Assembly: GCA_944372565.1 (NCBI GenBank)
Contig: CALVZR010000206.1
Coordinates: 1 to 5,006 of the forward strand
Reading direction: 5' to 3'
Origin: an uncultured Clostridia bacterium
GTDB lineage: Bacteria > Bacillota > Clostridia > Christensenellales > Borkfalkiaceae
DNA: 5,006 bases
The notes below the pieces were generated by a model that was given only the letters and a program-made list of their open reading frames with translations, had not been told where the DNA came from and did no database searches. The translations under genes were made by a program, and so were the position numbers. Of this stretch, positions 1 through 5,006 are shown one piece after another (within the stretch, counting starts at the first letter, position 1; the number at the start of each line of letters is the position of its first letter).

Positions 1-30
1 TTTTTATCGTCTGGTAAATAAATTTTTTAT

Positions 31-71
31 CCGTCCCCTCGGGCGGGGCGGCCCATCGGCCCCCCCCCGCC
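31..71. other. GC-rich hairpin-forming tract with a C9 run
   Basis: The segment 31-51 can fold into a seven-pair stem (CCGTCCC with GGGGCGG, one G-T pair). An alternative fold pairs 42-54 with 59-71 around a CATC loop, using the C9 homopolymer at 60-68. The two folds compete for the same GGGGCGG bases. Only four T's follow the second fold (73-76), and neither strand has a classic U-tract directly after the stem, so I do not call it a terminator outright. It lies upstream of the promoter at 146-154, so it belongs to whatever precedes the window rather than to the acyltransferase transcript. It may be a degenerate terminator of the upstream gene. Confidence 0.4.
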
Positions 72-78
72 GTTTTCG

Positions 79-111
79 TTTACAAAACTTTAACAAAACT
101 TTTACGGAAAA
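79..111. repeat. 11-bp-period tandem motif upstream of the acyltransferase gene
   Basis: Two near-identical 11-mers are head to tail: TTTACAAAACT (79-89) and TTAACAAAACT (90-100), differing at one base. A decayed third unit, TTTACGGAAAA, follows (101-111). The period is about one helical turn, which would put all copies on one face of the DNA. The array ends about 35 bp before the -10 box. A matching two-unit copy lies just after the same gene at 1551-1572. A protein-binding site or intrinsically bent DNA are both possible, and the function is unknown. Confidence 0.55.
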
Positions 112-145
112 ACAAACTTTTTTTATCATTTCGGCAAAAAACGGG

Positions 146-154
146 TGATATACT
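146..154 (+). promoter_or_regulatory. extended -10 promoter of the acyltransferase gene
   Basis: TGATATACT at 146-154 is an extended -10 element: the TGn motif at 146-148 followed by TATACT at 149-154. The -35 position 17 bp upstream (126-131, TCATTT) is poor, which extended -10 promoters tolerate. Predicted transcription starts near 161, giving a leader of about 26 nt that carries the Shine-Dalgarno sequence. The gap promoter in this window uses the same TATACT hexamer. Confidence 0.6.
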
Positions 155-170
155 CTTTACGAAAAATCAA

Positions 171-177
171 AGGAGAG
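171..177 (+). promoter_or_regulatory. ribosome binding site that sets the acyltransferase start
   Basis: AGGAGAG at 171-177 stands nine bases before the ATG at 187. An in-frame GTG at 145 would add 14 codons, but that GTG overlaps the -10 element and has no ribosome binding site before it, and the added codons would run through this Shine-Dalgarno sequence. The ATG at 187 is therefore the better start. Confidence 0.8.
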
Positions 178-186
178 AAATCATCC

Positions 187-1536
187 ATGCAGAATTTTAT
201 CAAGGAATTTTTTGAAATCCTAAAAGAGAACGAAAAGGAAACGCTCATCCGCCGCTCCGGCTCCACGCGGGAAAATTCAAACGAAAAAATCCGTTCGGGG
301 CAGAGTTATCTTTATAAACTGCACGGGATGGAAAGCGAGGTCCTCGAAATCCGCTTTGCGAAAAAAGTGCACGGTTCCCCGCTCAACCGCGCGCTGACGG
401 AAACCATGCGCAGATACCCCTATTTCAGCACGCGGCTGATAGAGAAAGGCGGGGATTTCTACATTGTGCAAAACGACGTTTCCCCCGTTGCCCGCAAAAC
501 GAAAACGCTCGCCGCACTCGGCGGCGCCCAATGCGGGTATCACCTGATCGACATAACCTATTTTGAAAGATCGGTTTATCTTTCCTTTCACCACGCCCTT
601 TGCGACGGCAGGGGCGTCAAGCCCTTCGCGGAAACGCTCGTGTGGTACTATTGCAAATTCGCCTACGGGAACGAAAAGACGATTGAAGGCGTGCGCCTGG
701 CGGGCGAACCGTTGCTCCCCGGAGAAACAGACGATCCGTTTCTCGAAACATACGATTACGACACAACGAAAAACTTTATTTCCCTCCCGCGGGACGCCTT
801 TTCCCTGCCCGAAAGCGCCGAGCCGTCCGACGGTGCGGATTACCGATTCGAGGCAAGTATCCCGCACGATGAATTTATGGCCGCGTGCAAACGGGAAAAC
901 GCCACGCCCGTCATTTTGCTTTCCCTGCTCGTCAGCAGGGCGGTCGCGGAGGTCTGCCCCGATTACGACAAGCCGATCAACGCGAATATCGCGACCGATA
1001 TGCGCAAGGAACTCGGCCACCCGAACACCTTTAAAAACTGCGTAAAATCTATAATCCTTCCGTACGGACGGGATTTTGCGGCGCTGTCCACGAAAGCGCA
1101 GGCAACCAGATACCGCGAACTTCTCAATGCACAGAGAGACCGCGATTACTGCCGCCGCGAAGCCGACGCCATGCTCGCGCTGTTCGATAAGCTCGACAGT
1201 CTGCCTTCTTACGAAGAAAAACGGAAGATCATGGCGTTTTTCGAGGGGATGTTGCTCAACACCTATGTCGTGAGTTATCTCGGCCAATTCGTTCTGGGCG
1301 ACAACGCGCAGTATATCGAATCGATACACCTCTACAATTCGGGAACGGCCGGGCTGGGCGTGAATATGATCGCCTGCGGCGAGAAATTCGTTCTGGATTT
1401 CAAGCAGAGTTTCACTTCCGAAAGATATGTTGCGGCGTTTCTGTCGCAGGCGGAAAAGGAGGGGCTGCACTTCGAGGCAGGCGAACGAATCGAATTCACT
1501 ACTCCTACGGACAAATTGCTGAAAAGAAAGATCTAA
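187..1536 (+). CDS. stand-alone condensation-domain/alcohol-acetyltransferase-like acyltransferase
   Basis: The 449-residue protein belongs by motif to the chloramphenicol-acetyltransferase-like fold (NRPS condensation domains, wax-ester and alcohol acyltransferases). The signature HHxxxDG is intact as HHALCDG at residues 135-141. In the family, the second His (H136) is the general base that activates the acceptor hydroxyl or amine for attack on an acyl thioester. The N-terminal part (about 40-160) has the expected pattern, with a segment like PLNRALTETMRRYPYF before the active site. The C-terminal half has a family-like NANIATDMRKELG stretch (265-277) and VVSYLGQF (361-368). No signal peptide or membrane helix is visible, so it is probably cytosolic. 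The size matches a single domain of about 450 residues, with no carrier-protein or adenylation domain attached or adjacent, so it is unlikely to be part of an NRPS line. It has its own promoter and appears monocistronic, ending in the terminator shared with gap. Donor and acceptor cannot be named. Fold-level assignment is firm; substrate is unknown. Confidence 0.82.
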   Translation: MQNFIKEFFEILKENEKETLIRRSGSTRENSNEKIRSGQSYLYKLHGMESEVLEIRFAKKVHGSPLNRALTETMRRYPYFSTRLIEKGGDFYIVQNDVSPVARKTKTLAALGGAQCGYHLIDITYFERSVYLSFHHALCDGRGVKPFAETLVWYYCKFAYGNEKTIEGVRLAGEPLLPGETDDPFLETYDYDTTKNFISLPRDAFSLPESAEPSDGADYRFEASIPHDEFMAACKRENATPVILLSLLVSRAVAEVCPDYDKPINANIATDMRKELGHPNTFKNCVKSIILPYGRDFAALSTKAQATRYRELLNAQRDRDYCRREADAMLALFDKLDSLPSYEEKRKIMAFFEGMLLNTYVVSYLGQFVLGDNAQYIESIHLYNSGTAGLGVNMIACGEKFVLDFKQSFTSERYVAAFLSQAEKEGLHFEAGERIEFTTPTDKLLKRKI

Positions 1537-1550
1537 CGCGGGCAAAAAAT

Positions 1551-1572
1551 TTTACAAAACTTTGACAAAATT
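1551..1572. repeat. second copy of the 11-bp-period motif, downstream of the acyltransferase gene
   Basis: TTTACAAAACT (1551-1561) is identical to the first unit upstream of the gene. TTGACAAAATT (1562-1572) differs from the second upstream unit at two positions. It begins 14 bp after the stop codon. The second unit contains a consensus -35 hexamer, TTGACA (1562-1567), but the best -10 at 17 bp (CAATAT, 1585-1590) is weak, so I do not call a promoter. Confidence 0.5.
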
Positions 1573-1581
1573 TCATCGTTT

Positions 1582-1596
1582 CCGCAATATTTGCGG
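1582..1596. repeat. perfect inverted repeat, 6-bp arms with 3-bp centre
   Basis: CCGCAA (1582-1587) and TTGCGG (1591-1596) are exact reverse complements around TAT. Flanking T-G wobble pairs could lengthen the stem in RNA. No T-run follows on either strand, so it is not a normal intrinsic terminator. It may be a small operator-like palindrome or a secondary hairpin in the 3' end of the acyltransferase mRNA. Confidence 0.45.
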
Positions 1597-1653
1597 GCTA
1601 AATTATATACAAAAGGCGAAGAGTTCGACACGCTGTGAGCGGCAGGCAAGCAC

Positions 1654-1685
1654 AAAAAAAGACGGGCTTTTGCCCGTCCTTTTTT
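1654..1685. terminator. bidirectional intrinsic terminator between acyltransferase and gap
   Basis: The stem GACGGGC (1661-1667) pairs perfectly with GCCCGTC (1672-1678) around a TTTT loop. Seven A's (1654-1660) precede it and a six-T run (1680-1685) follows it. On the plus strand the T-run ends the acyltransferase transcript. On the minus strand the A-run becomes the U-tract that ends gap, whose stop codon lies about 20 bp away. The convergent gene arrangement fits a shared terminator. Confidence 0.93.
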
Positions 1686-1698
1686 CTCTTTATTCCGA

Positions 1699-2760
1699 TT
1701 AGATTTCGGAGAAATATTTGATGGTTTTGACCATCTGGCTGGTGTAGGAATTCTCGTTGTCGTACCAGGAAACGACCTGCACCTGATAGGTGTCGTCGTC
1801 GATCTTGGAAACCATGGTCTGCGTGGCGTCGAACAGCGAGCCGTAGGTCATGCCGATCACGTCCGAAGAAACGATTTCGTCCGTGTTGTAGCCGAAGGAA
1901 TCGGTCGCTTCCGCTTTCATTGCGGCGTTGATGCCTTCCTTCGTGATGTCCTTGCCCTTCACGACGGCGACGAGGATGGTCGTCGAACCCGTGGCGGTAG
2001 GAACGCGCTGCGCCGAACCGATGAGTTTGCCGTTCAGTTCGGGGATCACGAGGCCGATGGCCTTCGCCGCGCCCGTGCTGTTGGGAACGATGTTCTGCGC
2101 GCCCGCTCTGGACCTTCTCAGATCGCCCTTTCTCTGCGGACCGTCGAGGATCATCTGATCGCCCGTGTAAGCGTGCACGGTGGTCATGATGCCGCTGACG
2201 ATGGGAGCATAGTCGTTGAGCGCTTTCGCCATGGGAGCGAGGCAGTTGGTCGTGCAGGAAGCCGCCGAAATGATGTTGTCTTCCTTCGTGAGCGTTTTGT
2301 GGTTCACGTTATATACGATGGTCGGCAGATCGTTGCCCGCGGGAGCGGAGATAACGACTTTCTTCGCGCCGGCGTCGATGTGCGCCTGCGCCTTCGCCTT
2401 GCTGGTGTAGAAGCCCGTGCATTCGAGCACGACGTCCACATCGAGCTTGCCCCAGGGCAGATCCTGCGCTTTCGGCTGCGCGTAGATGATGATTTCCTTG
2501 CCGTCCACGATGATGGAGCCGGGGGTTACCACGGTCTTTCCGTCTTCGGCGAGCACGGCGTCCTTATAATCCACGGTGTGGCCTTTCGCAACGTAGTTGC
2601 CCTGCATCGTGTCGTACTTGAGCAGGTGAGCGAGCATCTTGGGGCTGGTGAGGTCGTTGATGGCGACGACTTCATACCCCTTCGCGCCGAACATCTGGCG
2701 GAACGCAAGACGCCCGATTCTGCCGAAACCGTTGATCGCAACTTTGGTTACCTTAGACAT
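1699..2760 (-). CDS. gap: type I glyceraldehyde-3-phosphate dehydrogenase
   Basis: This cytosolic glycolytic enzyme converts glyceraldehyde 3-phosphate, phosphate and NAD+ to 1,3-bisphosphoglycerate and NADH. The 353-residue protein is slightly longer than the usual 330-340. The Rossmann nucleotide-binding loop is NGFGRIG (10-16), followed by AINDL (33-37), a pattern usual in NAD-type enzymes. The catalytic cysteine is C169 in SAASCTTNC (165-173), with the paired histidine H196 in TTVHAYTGDQ (193-202). The S-loop reads RRSRAGAQNIVPNSTGAAKAIG (215-236). The phosphate-site RVPTATGS (252-259) and the C-terminal WYDNENSY (332-339) are intact. The start ATG has GGAGG (2771-2775 on the plus strand) ten bases upstream. 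It has its own strong promoter and is followed by the bidirectional terminator. No pgk or tpi lies beside it, unlike many Firmicute gap operons. The isoform looks catabolic, but whether it works in glycolysis or gluconeogenesis cannot be read from the sequence. Confidence 0.97.
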   Translation of the reverse strand: MSKVTKVAINGFGRIGRLAFRQMFGAKGYEVVAINDLTSPKMLAHLLKYDTMQGNYVAKGHTVDYKDAVLAEDGKTVVTPGSIIVDGKEIIIYAQPKAQDLPWGKLDVDVVLECTGFYTSKAKAQAHIDAGAKKVVISAPAGNDLPTIVYNVNHKTLTKEDNIISAASCTTNCLAPMAKALNDYAPIVSGIMTTVHAYTGDQMILDGPQRKGDLRRSRAGAQNIVPNSTGAAKAIGLVIPELNGKLIGSAQRVPTATGSTTILVAVVKGKDITKEGINAAMKAEATDSFGYNTDEIVSSDVIGMTYGSLFDATQTMVSKIDDDTYQVQVVSWYDNENSYTSQMVKTIKYFSEI

Positions 2761-2805
2761 GAGTTTGTATCCTCCAATAAATTTTTTTCTTTTTTATCCT
2801 ACCAT

Positions 2806-2834
2806 AGTATAAAATATTTGCCGTTTTTAGTCAA
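2806..2834 (-). promoter_or_regulatory. sigma-A-type promoter of gap
   Basis: Read on the minus strand, TTGACT (-35, plus coordinates 2829-2834) and TATACT (-10, 2806-2811) are separated by exactly 17 bp. Each hexamer differs from consensus at one position. Transcription should start near 2799, giving a leader of about 39 nt that carries GGAGG. This predicts strong constitutive-type expression, as expected for a glycolytic dehydrogenase, with possible modulation by the repeats that overlap it. Confidence 0.85.
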
Positions 2835-2861
2835 ACATTTTTCACGGAATTTGCCGTTTTT
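2816..2861. repeat. two 13-bp direct repeats in and above the gap promoter
   Basis: ATTTGCCGTTTTT occurs at 2816-2828 and again at 2849-2861, an exact match with start-to-start spacing of 33 bp, about three helical turns. On the gap strand it reads AAAAACGGCAAAT. The proximal copy fills the spacer between -35 and -10, directly next to the -35 hexamer, and the distal copy lies upstream of -35. That geometry suits a repressor or other regulator binding one DNA face. The core is not palindromic and matches no operator I recognise. Part of the similarity comes from T-rich sequence, so chance is not excluded. Confidence 0.5.
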
Positions 2862-2874
2862 TAAGAAATTTTAC

Positions 2875-2906
2875 CATGGAAAAGCGCCCGCTTTGCCTAA
2901 AGGCGG
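2875..2906 (-). terminator. weak candidate terminator after the aminopeptidase gene
   Basis: Just after the aminopeptidase stop, the minus strand reads AAAGC-GGGC-GCTTTT, a five-pair stem ending in four T's. An overlapping alternative stem pairs CCGC with GCGG. Both are short and the U-tract is poor, so termination may be partial and some transcripts could read on through the gap promoter into gap. Confidence 0.3.
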
Positions 2907-4022
2907 CTATTGCAGATTCTCGGGATTGAGGCATTCGAGTTCGGGAAGGACGAACCTGCCGTCCTTGCGGACGAGCGCGTTGTCGAACCAGATCTCCCCG
3001 CCGCCGTATTCGGGCGTCTGGATGAGCACGAGATCCCAATGGATGGCGGAAATATTGTCGTTGAAAGCCTCGTCGTAGCAACAGCCCGGCGTGAAGTGGA
3101 TGGAGCCGCTGATCTTTTCGTCGAAGAGGATAGCCCACATCGGTTTCGTGACGAATGGATTCACGCCGAGCGCGAATTCCCCCACATACCGCGCGCCCGC
3201 GTCGGTATCGAAAATCGCGTTGATCTTTTCCGGGAGATTGCCCGCGGCGCTCACGATCTTCCCGTCCTTAAATTCGAGCGACATGTTTTCGAACTTCGTG
3301 CCGTTCTGGATGGAGGGCGCGTTGTAGGTGATTTTCCCGTTCACGCTTTCTTTCACGGGCGCGGTATATACCTCGCCGTCCGGAATGTTTCTGTGCCCCG
3401 AACACTTCACCGCGGGAATGCCCTTGATCGAAAAGGAAAGGTCGGTATCCTTCGCGAGAACGCGCACCTTGTCCGTGCGCTCCATAAGGGAAACGAGCGC
3501 GTCCATCGCCTTGTCCATTCTGGAATAATCGAGGTTGCACACGTTGAAGTAAAAATCCTCGAAGGCGTCCGTCGAGGACGAGCAAAGCTGCGCCATACCG
3601 GGATTGGGATAGCGCAAAATCACCCACTTCGTCTTTTTCACGCGGAGTTCGTGGTGCACGGGATGGGAATAAAATTCCGATTCCGCCTGCATTCTGTCCG
3701 CGGGCACGTCCGAAAGCTCGAAGGAGTTGTCCCCCCCGCGGATGCCGATATACGCGTCCATTTCCGCCATACGAGCGCCGTCGTATTTTGCGCGGAGGCG
3801 CGCCAGCTCCTCGCTCTGCCCCATCAAAAGTTCGCGGGTGACGCGGTTATCGAAAAGCTCCACGAAGGGCAGCCCGCCCGCCTTATATACCTCTTTGATC
3901 ACGGCGTTCACCAGCATATAGTCGATACCCTTCGCCTCGATGAGGATCTTTTCGCCCTTCTGAAGCTGCACGGAATAATTCACCAGAACGTCCGCCAGCT
4001 TTTCTATCCTTTTATCCTGCAT
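2907..4022 (-). CDS. M29-family metallo-aminopeptidase (AmpS/PepS type)
   Basis: This is a probable cytosolic dinuclear-metal exopeptidase that removes N-terminal residues from peptides, a peptide-recycling role. At 371 residues it is shorter than the roughly 410 of AmpS, PepS and AmpT; the shortfall includes the stretch between the two C-terminal His ligands. The expected M29 metal and catalytic residues can be placed by motif: E217 in NIPDGEVYTAP (212-222), E282 in VGEFALGVNP (280-289), H309 and Y316 in SGSIHFTPGCCYDEAF (305-320), and H328 and D330 in NISAIHWDL (323-331). The E-to-E, H-to-Y and H-x-D spacings agree with the family as I recall it. The N-terminal domain (1 to about 180) is the usual alpha/beta domain starting RIEKLADVLVNYSVQLQKGEK (5-25). 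No signal peptide is present. GGAG (4032-4035, plus strand) lies nine bases before the ATG. It is transcribed divergently from the aldolase gene and ends 146 bp before gap on the same strand. Peptide specificity cannot be predicted. Confidence 0.93.
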   Translation of the reverse strand: MQDKRIEKLADVLVNYSVQLQKGEKILIEAKGIDYMLVNAVIKEVYKAGGLPFVELFDNRVTRELLMGQSEELARLRAKYDGARMAEMDAYIGIRGGDNSFELSDVPADRMQAESEFYSHPVHHELRVKKTKWVILRYPNPGMAQLCSSSTDAFEDFYFNVCNLDYSRMDKAMDALVSLMERTDKVRVLAKDTDLSFSIKGIPAVKCSGHRNIPDGEVYTAPVKESVNGKITYNAPSIQNGTKFENMSLEFKDGKIVSAAGNLPEKINAIFDTDAGARYVGEFALGVNPFVTKPMWAILFDEKISGSIHFTPGCCYDEAFNDNISAIHWDLVLIQTPEYGGGEIWFDNALVRKDGRFVLPELECLNPENLQ

Positions 4023-4054
4023 GTTTTACCGCTCCTTTTTCTTCATTCCTATCT

Positions 4055-4083
4055 ATTATATATAAATCCCGAAAAATTATAAA
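4055..4083 (-). promoter_or_regulatory. candidate promoter of the aminopeptidase gene
   Basis: The minus strand carries a perfect TATAAT -10 (plus coordinates 4055-4060) with a weak TTTATA -35 (4078-4083) at 17-bp spacing. This predicts a start near 4048 and a leader of about 26 nt. A second perfect TATAAT occurs at 4076-4081 with a poor -35, so an upstream alternative start is possible. Confidence 0.6.
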
Positions 4084-4102
4084 GCATTTTGGTGCGATTC
4101 GT

Positions 4103-4131
4103 TTGCAAAATCCGAAATTTTATTGTAAACT
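4103..4131 (+). promoter_or_regulatory. candidate promoter of the aldolase gene
   Basis: TTGCAA (4103-4108) and TAAACT (4126-4131) are spaced 17 bp apart, each matching consensus at four of six positions. Transcription would start near 4138, leaving a leader of about 25 nt with GGAGG at 4151-4155, seven bases before the ATG. The match is modest for what is normally an abundant enzyme, so an activator or a different start site is possible. Confidence 0.42.
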
Positions 4132-4162
4132 GAATACGAACGAAATTTACGGAGGATTTTTT

Positions 4163-5006
4163 ATGCCACTGGTAACTTCCAAAAAAATGTTTGAACAGGC
4201 CTATAAAAACGGCTATGCCATCGGCGCCTTCAACGTGAACAACCTCGAAACCATTCAGGGAATCGTGAACGCGGGCGTCGCGCAGAACGCCCCGCTCATC
4301 CTGCAGGTTTCGAGCGGCGCGAGAAAATACGCCAACCCCACCTATCTGCAGCACCTCGTGCTCGCGGCGGTGGAGGAATCCGGGCTGCCCATCTGCCTGC
4401 ACTTAGATCACGGCGATTCTTTTGACCTGTGCAAGAGCTGCATCGACAAGGGCTTCACGTCGGTTATGATCGACGCTTCCAAATATCCCCTGCCCGAAAA
4501 CATCCGCATCACCAAGGAAGTCGTTGCCTATGCGCACGACCACGGCGTGGTGGTGGAAGCCGAACTCGGCAAGCTGGCGGGCATCGAGGACGCCGTGAAC
4601 GTCTCCGATAAGGACGCGATGTTCACCGATCCCGACGAAGTTTACGAATTCACCACGAAGACGGGGATCGACTCCCTTGCGATCGCCATCGGCACCAGCC
4701 ACGGCGCGTATAAATTCAAGCCCGGCCAGAAACCCCAGCTGCGGTTCGACATCCTCGAAGAGGTTGCCAAGCGCCTGCCCGGCTTCCCCATCGTGCTGCA
4801 CGGCGCTTCTTCCGTCCCGCAGGACAAGGTCGCGATCATCAACCAGTTCGGCGGCAAGATGCCCGACGCGATCGGCATACCCGAAGAGATGCTCAGAAAA
4901 GCTGCCACGATGGCGGTCTGCAAGATTAACATCGACTCTGACCTGCGCGTGGCTTGCACGGCGGCGATCCGCAAGCACTTTGCGGAACACCCCGACCATT
5001 TCGATC
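4163..5006 (+). CDS. fba: class II fructose-bisphosphate aldolase, 3' end cut by window
   Basis: The enzyme cleaves fructose 1,6-bisphosphate into dihydroxyacetone phosphate and glyceraldehyde 3-phosphate, the substrate of the GAPDH encoded nearby. It is a cytosolic, zinc-dependent TIM barrel. The reading frame stays open to the window end, giving 281 codons. Clostridial relatives are about 285-311 residues, so perhaps up to 30 residues are missing. Motifs in order are: N-terminal MPLVTSKKMFEQAYKNGYAI (1-20); GAFNVNN (21-27); LHLDHGDS (79-86) with catalytic D82 and metal ligand H83; EAELGKLAG (132-140) with E134; IGTSHGAYK (176-184) with metal ligand H180; IVLHGASSV (210-218) with metal ligand H213; and the phosphate-binding region KINIDSDLR (254-262). 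The stretch GGKMPDAIGIPEE (230-242) is typical of the longer clostridial subtype. The ATG at 4163 is fixed by GGAGG at 4151-4155. It is transcribed away from the aminopeptidase gene. Confidence 0.96.
   Translation, partial: MPLVTSKKMFEQAYKNGYAIGAFNVNNLETIQGIVNAGVAQNAPLILQVSSGARKYANPTYLQHLVLAAVEESGLPICLHLDHGDSFDLCKSCIDKGFTSVMIDASKYPLPENIRITKEVVAYAHDHGVVVEAELGKLAGIEDAVNVSDKDAMFTDPDEVYEFTTKTGIDSLAIAIGTSHGAYKFKPGQKPQLRFDILEEVAKRLPGFPIVLHGASSVPQDKVAIINQFGGKMPDAIGIPEEMLRKAATMAVCKINIDSDLRVACTAAIRKHFAEHPDHFD

Noticed and set aside
145..186. GTG at 145 as the acyltransferase start
   Set aside because: It overlaps the -10 element, has no Shine-Dalgarno before it, and would make the AGGAGAG at 171-177 part of the coding sequence; ATG 187 fits far better.
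277..1545. A 422-codon open frame antisense to the acyltransferase gene
   Set aside because: It almost fully overlaps a gene with a clear family motif, ribosome binding site and promoter. Its translation shows no recognisable domain, and long antisense frames are expected opposite GC-rich codons.
1562..1590. TTGACA with CAATAT as a plus-strand promoter
   Set aside because: The -10 matches consensus at only three of six positions. The TTGACA is explained as part of the 11-bp repeat unit, and no coding frame follows before the terminator.
2845..2862. ACGG-AATTTG-CCGT followed by T's as a plus-strand terminator
   Set aside because: The stem is only four pairs and no plus-strand gene precedes it. 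The T-run is better explained as part of the direct repeat near the gap promoter.
2173..3078. A 301-codon open frame antisense to gap that continues through the gap promoter
   Set aside because: It runs across a conserved enzyme gene, a strong promoter and the end of the aminopeptidase gene, so it is a composition shadow.
2910..4082. A 390-codon open frame antisense to the aminopeptidase gene
   Set aside because: The opposite strand encodes a complete M29 enzyme with all expected metal-site motifs. The antisense product is low-complexity, rich in Arg, His and Val, and has no recognisable fold.
4403..4999. A 198-codon open frame antisense to the aldolase gene
   Set aside because: The plus strand encodes an aldolase with every catalytic and metal-site motif in frame, so the antisense frame is a shadow.

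Overview
This window looks like chromosomal DNA from a Gram-positive, anaerobe-type Firmicute. The evidence is four complete or partial genes that each have a strong GGAGG-type ribosome binding site, sigma-A-style promoters with TATACT or TATAAT -10 boxes, AT-rich intergenic gaps around moderately GC-rich genes, and glycolytic proteins of the clostridial type. An uncultured gut Clostridia lineage is my best guess. The sequence alone does not fix genus or family.

Layout: (1) 1-186 is a GC-rich hairpin and C-tract region, followed by an AT-rich leader with an 11-bp tandem motif and an extended -10 promoter. (2) 187-1536 (+) encodes a stand-alone acyltransferase of the condensation-domain/alcohol-acetyltransferase superfamily with an intact HHxxxDG motif and unknown substrate. 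(3) 1537-1698 is a convergent intergenic gap with a second copy of the 11-bp tandem motif, a perfect small inverted repeat and a clear bidirectional intrinsic terminator. (4) 1699-2760 (-) is gap, NAD-type glyceraldehyde-3-phosphate dehydrogenase, with a near-consensus promoter. (5) 2907-4022 (-) is an M29-family metallo-aminopeptidase. (6) 4023-4162 is a divergent promoter region. (7) 4163 to the window end (+) is the first 281 codons of a class II fructose-bisphosphate aldolase, cut by the window edge.

Aldolase and GAPDH are neighbouring steps of lower glycolysis, but here they lie on opposite strands with a peptidase between them and have separate promoters, so they are not one operon. The peptidase recycles peptides and has no evident metabolic link beyond location. 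The acyltransferase is a single-gene unit facing gap tail to tail.

I found no mobile element, CRISPR array, tRNA, rRNA or multi-gene novel system. The points most worth a second look are regulatory: a 13-bp direct repeat spaced exactly 33 bp in and above the gap promoter, and an 11-bp-period motif that brackets the acyltransferase gene. The acyltransferase itself is also uncharacterised.
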